A DNA stretch of 37,482 bases, from positions 1-37,482 of the forward strand of contig JAOJYB010000009.1 in the NCBI GenBank assembly GCA_028242535.1, given 5' to 3'. This DNA comes from Candidatus Nitrosopelagicus sp. (GTDB lineage Archaea; Thermoproteota; Nitrososphaeria; Nitrososphaerales; Nitrosopumilaceae). A model generated the notes under the pieces. That model saw only the letters and a list, made by a program, of their open reading frames with translations. It was not told the DNA's origin and made no database searches. Below are positions 31,595 through 37,482 of the stretch, piece after piece. The position numbers and the translations under genes are program-made. Numbering within the stretch: the stretch's first letter is position 1; each line of letters opens with the position of its first letter.

Positions 31595-33669
31595 ACTCTG
31601 TTATAATGACCAGGTTTTGACTCATAAATAGATGAGTCTCTTGCCATCTTTCTGATAAAGTTTTTAGCTTCTTCATCATTATATTTTCCAGTTTTTACCA
31701 GTTCTTCTACTAATTGCTTTTCATCAACTGGAGTTTTATGTTCACCTTCAAGTGATTGCATTACATCCATGAATAATTGCATTTTTGATACTTCACTTCG
31801 TGGTCTTCCTTGTAGTACACCAAGATCCACTTTACCAGTATTGACATCAATTCCTGCATTTTCAAACATGTTTTGTAAAAGGTAAATAGCACGTTCCGCA
31901 TCATCTTCATCAACTTGAGTTTTTAACAATAAACGTGCTCTTGCCGTTGCCATTCTGATCAACCCTTCTAGTTGTCTAGGAGTGACAGTGATCATTTCTT
32001 CAGCCTCAACTGTTCTCATTTTCATGTAATAATCAAGTATTTTTTGTTCAGCCTCTTTGGTTAATTTAGGGTCAATTCGTTTCACATAACTAAGATATTT
32101 TGTTAGTGTTTCAGAATCAATTAATGATTTTTGATCAATTCCTTTAGGAGTATGAAGATTAATAATGTGTTGAGCTATTTTTGTATCTCTTTCTTTTGAA
32201 GGTTTATCACGAATGACATGAATTAGATCAAAACGAGTCAAAAGTGGTACTGGGAGATTTACATTTTCTGTAATATTTTTGAAAGGATCATATTTACCAT
32301 ACATTGGATTAGCTGCTGCAAGAATAGATGTTCGTGCATTTAATGTTGCAACAATTCCTCCTTTAGAAATACTAGCAGTTTGCTGCTCCATAACCTCGTG
32401 TAATGCACTTCTATCTTCAGCCTTCATCTTATCAAATTCGTCAATACATACTAAACCTTGATCACCTAGTACTGTTGCACCTGCTTCTAACATGAAAATT
32501 CCATTTGTATCTCTAACCACTGCAGCAGTCAAACCAGCAGCGGTAGAACCTCTTCCAGAAGTATACAAACCACGAGGAGCAACTCTGACACAGAATTTTA
32601 ACATCTCACTTTTTGCAGTACCAGGATCACCAACTAAGAATATGTTGATATCACCCCTAATCTTACTTCCATCTTGTAATTCCCTTTGGGTAGAGCCTGC
32701 CATCAAAAGTAATATTGATTCTTTGACAACTTCATGCCCAGTAATGTGTGGGGCAAACGAGTCAATCAATTGTTGATACAAATCAGGACTTTTTGATAAT
32801 GATTTGATCATTTTTTCATCTTCTTGAGAAATTTCCTCTCGCTGTATTGTTCTATACGATTTATCTTTTTTACTTCCTAAAAATTCTACATTATTTCCAT
32901 CCAATCTTAATCGGTACAAAGGACTGCTTGCTTTTGAAACACCACTCATTTTTTCTTGTTCAATTCTTACTATTCCAGTAAGAACTACCCTATCACCAGG
33001 TCTTGCATTATCCACCAAATCTTGTTTAACAGTTACATCAAGATAGTGAGGTAACTGTCCAGGAGGGAGATCTTCTGGTAATTCTTGTAGACGTACAAAT
33101 TGTACATCAATAAAACGACTAGATTCAGGCTCAACTCCAAGTTCTCTATGATTACATTTAGGATTAGAACACTGTACAGGAGATGTTAAGGATAAACCGT
33201 GTCCAAGAATTACATCAGTTCTATGACCTTCCGGACAAACAAAGACCAATTCTTTTGCAAGAGGTTTTACTTCTGATGCTCTTAACACCATTCCAGAAAC
33301 ACTAGTTATTTTTCCAATAACTTCTGCGTTAATTTGACGTAGACTTCGTTGAACAGGATAATTTGCAATTCGTGCTCTTATTTCATGTTCAATCTTTTTT
33401 GCATATTTTGGGAAACGTTCTTGTAAAATTTCTTTGATTGCTCTTGAAAATGCTTCTAGAATTGAATCAGGACTTTCGTTAAATACAGATTCAATGTCAG
33501 GATGTAAGACCAGATCATTGTAATCAACATTAATGAATTTAGATTTTGATGGCATCATATTGTCAATGTCATCAACATATCGAAAATTTCCTTTTTCGTC
33601 TTTAAACTCTAGTAAAAATTCTTTAACATATCCAGATAGTGCAGATTCAGTTTGTGTTTCAAGCGTCAT
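31591..33669 (-). CDS. mcm: Replicative DNA helicase MCM
   Basis: A 692-residue hexameric 3'-5' helicase that unwinds DNA at replication forks. The N-terminal domain has a zinc-binding site (C145, H149, C167, C172 in CPEGH...CSNPKC). AAA+ core: Walker A GDPGTAKS (347-354), Walker B VCIDEFDKM (D410, E411), sensor/finger LLTRFDL (R479). A C-terminal winged helix follows. Length normal. Between gins (upstream, ATGA overlap) and hel308 (downstream, ATGA overlap), in an order known from other archaea for GINS and MCM. Confidence 0.97.
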   Translation of the reverse strand: MTLETQTESALSGYVKEFLLEFKDEKGNFRYVDDIDNMMPSKSKFINVDYNDLVLHPDIESVFNESPDSILEAFSRAIKEILQERFPKYAKKIEHEIRARIANYPVQRSLRQINAEVIGKITSVSGMVLRASEVKPLAKELVFVCPEGHRTDVILGHGLSLTSPVQCSNPKCNHRELGVEPESSRFIDVQFVRLQELPEDLPPGQLPHYLDVTVKQDLVDNARPGDRVVLTGIVRIEQEKMSGVSKASSPLYRLRLDGNNVEFLGSKKDKSYRTIQREEISQEDEKMIKSLSKSPDLYQQLIDSFAPHITGHEVVKESILLLMAGSTQRELQDGSKIRGDINIFLVGDPGTAKSEMLKFCVRVAPRGLYTSGRGSTAAGLTAAVVRDTNGIFMLEAGATVLGDQGLVCIDEFDKMKAEDRSALHEVMEQQTASISKGGIVATLNARTSILAAANPMYGKYDPFKNITENVNLPVPLLTRFDLIHVIRDKPSKERDTKIAQHIINLHTPKGIDQKSLIDSETLTKYLSYVKRIDPKLTKEAEQKILDYYMKMRTVEAEEMITVTPRQLEGLIRMATARARLLLKTQVDEDDAERAIYLLQNMFENAGIDVNTGKVDLGVLQGRPRSEVSKMQLFMDVMQSLEGEHKTPVDEKQLVEELVKTGKYNDEEAKNFIRKMARDSSIYESKPGHYNRV

Positions 33670-34181
33670 TTCTTTTCACCCAAAATTTGTTTTTTAAATG
33701 CAAGACTAGCATCATGTATTTGATTATAATATACTTCTTCTTCTACGCTAAGTTTTGACAAAAGGTCAGAAGTGAGTTTTGAAGAGTCGGCTAATCGAAC
33801 TATCTTGCCCTGTCTGATTCTTACCAATTGATTTAACATACTTTCTACTTTATCAAAGTCAGTGCTTTCAAGTTTTTTCATGTATGCGTTAAGTTTAATG
33901 TAGAAATGCTTGTCTAATGTTGCAAGTGAATCTTCATCTTGTACATCTTCTTTTACCTTTGCTTGTTTTAATTCCTTAACCATATCTTGTTCATGAACAA
34001 TTACATGCTTTTCAGATTCTAAAATATTAGCAACCCATCTAGGAATATTCATCATTTCATTTTCCTTTCCTTCTATCTGTACTCCAGATACATCCATTTT
34101 GAGGTCATGTTTGAATTCAACTTTAACGTCTTCCAAACCATATCCTATCGAATGAACTTTGACTACATCTTCTATTTCCAA
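33666..34181 (-). CDS. GINS complex subunit (Gins15/51-like)
   Basis: A 171-residue protein with the GINS fold features: NEMMNIPRWVANILESEKHVIV (the B-domain-like segment near residue 42-63) and the helical A region LNQLVRIRQGKIVRLADSSKLTSDLLSKLSVEEEVYYNQI, read in pieces. With MCM and Cdc45/GAN it forms the CMG-like helicase of archaea. Start is TTG at 34181; an in-frame stop lies directly upstream, so no earlier start exists. It overlaps mcm by ATGA. It is the first gene of a replication operon, divergent from rfcS. Paralogue assignment (15/51 versus 23) is uncertain. Confidence 0.85.
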   Translation of the reverse strand: MEIEDVVKVHSIGYGLEDVKVEFKHDLKMDVSGVQIEGKENEMMNIPRWVANILESEKHVIVHEQDMVKELKQAKVKEDVQDEDSLATLDKHFYIKLNAYMKKLESTDFDKVESMLNQLVRIRQGKIVRLADSSKLTSDLLSKLSVEEEVYYNQIHDASLAFKKQILGEKK

Positions 34182-34183
34182 TA

Positions 34184-34259
34184 TTGATCAAACACCTTTC
34201 AGGGATTTATGGACAGCGATCGATCAAATTTCTCAACAATTAGCTTTGATCAATTGATC
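34184..34259. repeat. Cluster of TTGATC/GATCAA motifs between divergent replication genes
   Basis: TTGATCAA occurs at 34184-34191 and 34246-34253, the latter continuing as TTGATC (34254-34259) to make a 12-bp palindrome GATCAATTGATC (34248-34259). GATCAA also occurs at 34222-34227. Four copies within 76 bases of a 117-base gap look like binding sites rather than chance. Confidence 0.6.
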
Positions 34260-34269
34260 CTTCTAGGCA

Positions 34270-34279
34270 TTTATTAATA
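34270..34279 (+). promoter_or_regulatory. TATA box of rfcS
   Basis: TTTATTAATA is centred 24.5 bp before the rfcS ATG at 34299, so the transcript is probably leaderless. It lies ten bases downstream of the last GATCAA element. Confidence 0.6.
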
Positions 34280-34298
34280 GCAAAATACAGTTTGCAAC

Positions 34299-35255
34299 AT
34301 GACAATTTCAGATATTATGTGGGTAGAGAAGTATAGACCAAAGAAAATCTCCGAAGTGGTCAATCAAAAAGACATCAAAGGTAGTCTTCAAGCATTACTC
34401 AAAAATCAACAAGAGATGCCACATTTACTATTTTCAGGTTCTGCAGGAGTCGGAAAGACTACTATGGCAATATGCATCTCTCAAGAGATTTTGGGAGACA
34501 GATGGAAAGACTACACGTTAGAGCTTAATGCATCTGACGAAAGAGGAATTGGCATGGTGAGAGAACGAGTAAAAAAGTTCTCAAGATTTGCAGGACTAGA
34601 TACAGAGATTCCATTTAAGATAATAATTTTAGATGAGGCAGATGAAATGACTTCAGATGCTCAGACAGCACTTAGAAGAATTATAGAAGATACAGCAAAA
34701 TTTTGTAGATTTATTTTGATTGCAAATAATATATCAAAAATTATTAATCCAATTCAGAGTAGATGTGCAGTTTTTAAGTTCTCACAAATTAGCGAAAAAG
34801 AAATCATTACACAACTAAAAACTGTTCTTAAAAAAGAGAATGGCGAAGCTGATGAAAAAGGTCTAAAAGAGATTGCAGAATATGCAGAAGGAGATCTAAG
34901 ACATGCCATTAACCTATTACAAACTGCTGCAAGTATGGGAGATATTACTCAAGACAGTGTAAAGGCTGCTGCAGGATTAACAAAAACAAATGATGTAGAA
35001 GATGTTTTGAAATTAGCTGTTTCTGGAAATATTCAAGATTCAAGAAATAAAATGATTGAACTGATTAAGGTTTATGGAATGTCAGAATCAGACTTTCTCA
35101 AATATATCAATCAAGCATTATTTTCTGCCAAATATGATAATTTAGAAGAATTATCACAAATTATAGCAAAATATGACTATAGAATTTTAGTTGGTTCAAA
35201 CCCAGAGATTCAATTATCAGCAATGCTTGCAGAATTAGGAAAATTTTCTAAATAA
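34299..35255 (+). CDS. rfcS: Replication factor C small subunit
   Basis: A 318-residue AAA+ subunit, four of which join one RfcL to make the clamp loader. MWVEKYRPKKISEVVNQ is the family N-terminus, SGSAGVGKTTMA the Walker A motif, IILDEADEMT Walker B, and NPIQSRCAVFKF the SRC motif that supplies the arginine finger. C-terminal helical collar follows. Length normal. Divergent from the gins-mcm-hel308 operon, so clamp loading and unwinding genes face each other over a 117-bp region. Confidence 0.97.
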   Translation: MTISDIMWVEKYRPKKISEVVNQKDIKGSLQALLKNQQEMPHLLFSGSAGVGKTTMAICISQEILGDRWKDYTLELNASDERGIGMVRERVKKFSRFAGLDTEIPFKIIILDEADEMTSDAQTALRRIIEDTAKFCRFILIANNISKIINPIQSRCAVFKFSQISEKEIITQLKTVLKKENGEADEKGLKEIAEYAEGDLRHAINLLQTAASMGDITQDSVKAAAGLTKTNDVEDVLKLAVSGNIQDSRNKMIELIKVYGMSESDFLKYINQALFSAKYDNLEELSQIIAKYDYRILVGSNPEIQLSAMLAELGKFSK

Positions 35256-35258
35256 TTT

Positions 35259-35549
35259 TTAAAAACCTTCTGGAGGTTTTTGTACAAATACATTACAAAC
35301 TAATGCATCAGTATTTTCATCTCTATACTGAACATTACAAGATACAAATTTACCCTTTAATGCACGTTCAAGATCTTCTTGAGTTGTTTCTTTATACTCA
35401 GGATTGTCAGGATTGTCAATTTTTGAAATTAGAATTTTTTCAATTTTGCTGTATTGTTCCTGATTGTCTTTTCTATAATGAGTCACATCTAATTCAAATA
35501 CATTTCCAGAAATACATCTAACAACTGGTCCTCCAATTCCATCACCCAT
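35259..35549 (-). CDS. Conserved-looking small protein of unknown function
   Basis: A 96-residue protein starting MGDGIGGPVVRCISGNVFELD and ending in VCNVFVQKPPEGF. It has three Cys but no CxxC pair, no membrane segment and a mixed strand/helix pattern (ISKIDNPDNPEYKETTQEDLERALKGKF). I do not recognise a family. It converges on rfcS with a 3-bp gap and lies next to tRNA-Ser on the same strand. Confidence 0.65.
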   Translation of the reverse strand: MGDGIGGPVVRCISGNVFELDVTHYRKDNQEQYSKIEKILISKIDNPDNPEYKETTQEDLERALKGKFVSCNVQYRDENTDALVCNVFVQKPPEGF

Positions 35550-35602
35550 GAATAGTTAGAAGTTTGATGTGATATAAATTTCAAAATTTAATTAAAATTA
35601 AA

Positions 35603-35686
35603 CGCCGAGAGAGGGATTTGAACCCCCGCGTTCTTGCGAACACAGGCTTTCAAGGCCCGCGCCCTACCAGGCTAGGCGACCTCGGC
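35603..35686 (-). tRNA. tRNA-Ser (TGA)
   Basis: Minus-strand class II tRNA. The acceptor GCCGAGG pairs with TCTCGGC, the anticodon stem CGGGC/GCCTG encloses loop CTTGAAA (anticodon TGA after U33), and a long variable arm GTTC-GCAA-GAAC follows, then the T arm with GGTTCAAATCC. Discriminator G73. The CCA end is not encoded. No intron. Confidence 0.96.
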
Positions 35687-35758
35687 AAAAAGTGATGTAA
35701 AATACTGCTTAAAATTTGTTCAGTATAAAATTAAAAAGAAAGAATGCTACGATTATTT

Positions 35759-36316
35759 CTAATCGTGTGCGTGTGGGTTTGCTGATCCAGATTCCATTTT
35801 GACAAAAGTTCCAGCTGCTTTCTCGTGAGGTTCCATATTGGCTTGATCAACGAGAACTGCTTGCGGAGGACAAACTGAAACACATGCCATACAATAAATG
35901 CAGTCATGTTCTCTGATAGCGTCTGCTTTGTCGGTGAAATCTAGGCGTTCTTCTTTTTCAGTTGTGCCTTCACCTTTCCATTCAGTTTTATCATTAACTG
36001 CATCTATGCCGGATATGTCCTTGTCAGTTCTGTACCATTGAAAAATTTGTACTGGACATGCTTCTATACAAGCACCGTCTGCAACACAAACATCCCAATC
36101 ATTTGCCACCATAGTACCAGTGATTCCAAGTTTTTCCATTTTTTCGCCGTGTTTTTCATAATCGGCTAAAACCTGTTCGTTCTTGGATGCATCCCATTCG
36201 TTTGCTCCTTCACCTACTTGTGATGGCCAAACCCAATGGAAGTTACCAGATGGACCATCGATAATTTTACCGATTGGTTTTTTGTCGCCATGACAAAAGT
36301 CTTCATTAATTGGCAT
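35759..36316 (-). CDS. Sulfolobus-type ferredoxin with N-terminal extension
   Basis: A 185-residue dicluster ferredoxin. Cluster I reads C77-x2-D80-x2-C83-x3-C87-P (CVADGACIEACP), with Asp replacing the second Cys, as in the [3Fe-4S] site of Sulfolobus zinc-containing ferredoxins. Cluster II has C139-x2-C142-x2-C145-x3-C149-P (CIYCMACVSVCP). LGITGTMVANDWDVC before cluster I also matches that family. The N-terminal ~65 residues could hold Zn, but only a few His are present (H9, H27, H56). A partner for the FNR-like flavoproteins is plausible. Promoter: ATTTAAAT about 26 bp upstream. Confidence 0.9.
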   Translation of the reverse strand: MPINEDFCHGDKKPIGKIIDGPSGNFHWVWPSQVGEGANEWDASKNEQVLADYEKHGEKMEKLGITGTMVANDWDVCVADGACIEACPVQIFQWYRTDKDISGIDAVNDKTEWKGEGTTEKEERLDFTDKADAIREHDCIYCMACVSVCPPQAVLVDQANMEPHEKAAGTFVKMESGSANPHAHD

Positions 36317-36338
36317 AATCCAACCTCATTTGAATATT

Positions 36339-36346
36339 ATTTAAAT
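36339..36346 (-). promoter_or_regulatory. TATA box of the ferredoxin gene
   Basis: ATTTAAAT is centred 26.5 bp upstream of the ferredoxin ATG at 36316 on the minus strand, consistent with a leaderless message. Confidence 0.6.
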
Positions 36347-36456
36347 CTAGACAAAATTAGTACCGACTAAACAATGATCGGCAGATATTTTTGAAGATAT
36401 AACACCGTTTTATTTGAAAATGCCTACGTTCATATCTTTTCATATTAATCTACAGC

Positions 36457-37122
36457 ATGGACATTATCAAATACGACATTTACAGTGGTCCAAATATCGG
36501 GATCTATAGTACAGTAAATGATGAATTTGTGTTTTTACCAAGAGGATTTTCAGATGGAAAATCAGAAAAATTATCCGAATATTTAGAAGTAAAATCATTA
36601 GAGATATCAGTTGCAAATGCAAGAGTATTAGGAATTTTGATGGTAGTGAATAATCACGGCATACTGTTACCAAGTACATGTTCAGAAGGGGAATTTAACC
36701 ACATTAAGGATAATACAGATCTCAATGTAGAGATTCTAGATGTAAAAAATAATGCACTTGGAAATATGATGAGTGTTAATGATAAAGGTGGAATTGTTTC
36801 ACCCCTAATACCAAAAGAAGATTTGCAGAAAATACAAGATGCATTGGATATAGAAGTGATGCAATTCAAAATTGCAGGATTTCAACAGATAGGTGCAGTT
36901 ATGGCTACATCAGAAAAAGGAACAGTAGTTCATCCAGAAACTGACGAAGAGGATATGAAAACCATTAATAATTTACTAGGAGGAAATATTGAAGCTGTAA
37001 CAATTAATGGAGGGATACCATTTGTATCATCCGGAATATTAGCAAATAAGAATTCAGTAGTGGTTGGTTCATTAACAAATGGACCAGAGATAATGATGCT
37101 CACTAGAGCATTTTTACATTAA
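36457..37122 (+). CDS. eif6: Translation initiation factor 6
   Basis: A 221-residue ribosome anti-association factor that binds the large subunit. The five-fold repeated alpha/beta units are visible: YDIYSGPNIGIYSTVNDEFVFLP, ANARVLGILMVVNNHGILLPS, NNALGNMMSVNDKGGIVSP, AGFQQIGAVMATSEKGTVVHP and INGGIPFVSSGILANKNSVVVG, read in pieces. Length and repeats are normal. It has a separate upstream region (36317-36456) shared with the divergent ferredoxin gene. It converges with hisS, overlapping by 9 bp. Confidence 0.96.
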   Translation: MDIIKYDIYSGPNIGIYSTVNDEFVFLPRGFSDGKSEKLSEYLEVKSLEISVANARVLGILMVVNNHGILLPSTCSEGEFNHIKDNTDLNVEILDVKNNALGNMMSVNDKGGIVSPLIPKEDLQKIQDALDIEVMQFKIAGFQQIGAVMATSEKGTVVHPETDEEDMKTINNLLGGNIEAVTINGGIPFVSSGILANKNSVVVGSLTNGPEIMMLTRAFLH

Positions 37123-37482
37123 AAGATTTTTGATGTGTTTTAATAATTCAGGTATTAAAACTTGATTTTCATTTCTATCAGACATATTTCTTACAACAAC
37201 CATATTTTTTGAATATTCATCAGGACCTACAATAATAACAAATTTTGAATTAGTTGATTGTTCCATTTGTTTTTTAAGTGCTCTACCAGAAAGATCAATA
37301 TCAGTTGGTATAGAATTTTCTCTCAACAAAGATGTAATTTTGATAGCAATTGATTTCATTTCTTCATTAACATATAAAATAGAAATACGATTTTTTTGCT
37401 CTGTAAATGATGATTTTTGGTTTTCTAATGCTAATATAATACGTTCAACACCACCCGCAACACCAGTTGCACCAAGATCATC
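37114..37482 (-). CDS. hisS: Histidyl-tRNA synthetase, C-terminal part (cut by window edge)
   Basis: The frame runs from the right edge (DDLGATGVAGGVERIILALE) to the TAA at 37114. GGVER is the class II motif 3 arginine region, and the rest (RISILYVNEEMKSIAIKITSLLRENSIPTDIDL... to ...IPELLKHIKNLLM) is the HisRS anticodon-binding domain with its VIIVGPDEY strand. The internal Met near 37359 is not a start, because the reading frame continues upstream without a stop. Only about 122 residues are in the window. Confidence 0.9.
   Translation of the reverse strand, partial: DDLGATGVAGGVERIILALENQKSSFTEQKNRISILYVNEEMKSIAIKITSLLRENSIPTDIDLSGRALKKQMEQSTNSKFVIIVGPDEYSKNMVVVRNMSDRNENQVLIPELLKHIKNLLM

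Noticed and set aside
34182-34298. A replication origin in the rfcS/gins gap
   Set aside because: No Orc1/Cdc6 gene, ORB-like element or long AT-rich unwinding region was found; the motif cluster alone is not enough, so it is reported only as possible binding sites.
37114-37359. A separate small protein starting at 37359
   Set aside because: The frame continues without a stop to the window edge as HisRS sequence, including the GGVER motif.
1-37482. Mobile elements, prophage or defence islands
   Set aside because: No transposase, integrase, restriction-modification, toxin-antitoxin or inverted-terminal-repeat pair was seen; tRNA genes have no adjacent integrase or duplicated 3' ends.

Overview
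The window is a compact, AT-rich stretch of an archaeal chromosome. It carries archaeal and eukaryote-type information-processing genes: RfcL and RfcS clamp loaders, MCM, GINS, Hel308, TBP, Alba and aIF6. With them are a Sulfolobus-like ferredoxin, two closely similar ferredoxin-NADP reductase-like flavoproteins, a split transketolase and a sugar-modification cluster. Protein character, base composition and gene set fit best with Nitrososphaerota (Thaumarchaeota), most likely a marine Nitrosopumilus/Nitrosarchaeum-like ammonia oxidiser. This placement is inference: no ammonia oxidation gene or rRNA lies in the window.

Layout. 1-5.2 kb: rfcL with two uncharacterised genes, a membrane protein with an octapeptide repeat, a small zinc-ribbon protein, an inositol monophosphatase/FBPase, the first FNR-like gene and a small DUF1059-like gene. 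5.2-8.8 kb: a divergent hemA, an Ala-rich coiled-coil protein, tRNA-Asp, tRNA-Lys and argH. 8.8-14.9 kb: a DUF59 Fe-S assembly factor convergent with a tightly overlapping sdhA-sdhC-sdhD-sdhB operon, a PadR regulator with a tandem operator, a PEP mutase/isocitrate lyase family enzyme, alba, a HEAT-repeat gene and tRNA-Ala. 15-19.7 kb: the second FNR-like gene, a nucleotidyltransferase, ilvE, a sugar dehydrogenase/Trm112-like/hexapeptide acetyltransferase operon and ferritin. 19.8-22.4 kb: a cysteine-synthase-like enzyme fused to rhodanese, an ASCH protein and TBP. 22.4-26.1 kb: a non-oxidative pentose phosphate operon in which the transketolase N-terminal subunit is fused to ribulose-phosphate 3-epimerase. 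26.2-29.4 kb: a DCC protein, leucyl aminopeptidase, a small membrane protein and a GT4-type phosphoglycosyl transferase. 29.4-35.3 kb: the replication block GINS-MCM-Hel308, divergent from rfcS. 35.3-37.5 kb: an unknown gene, tRNA-Ser, ferredoxin, aIF6 and the 3' end of hisS.

Most genes in operons overlap by ATGA or TAATG. Many first genes have a TATA-like box centred about 24-28 bp before the start codon, which predicts leaderless transcripts. Four tRNA genes are present (Asp-GTC, Lys-TTT, Ala-GGC, Ser-TGA), none with an intron. No insertion sequence, prophage, CRISPR array or rRNA was seen. No gap without a gene exceeds 300 bases; the longest are 36317-36456, 26145-26267, 34182-34298 and 19662-19768, and they hold promoters or short motifs.

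The most unusual items are the transketolase/epimerase fusion, the cysteine-synthase/rhodanese fusion, a glutamyl-tRNA reductase homologue lacking its catalytic cysteine, a palindromic TATA box symmetric between two divergent genes, a tandem operator on the PadR promoter, and a GATCAA motif cluster between replication genes. I did not find a clearly new multi-gene system.
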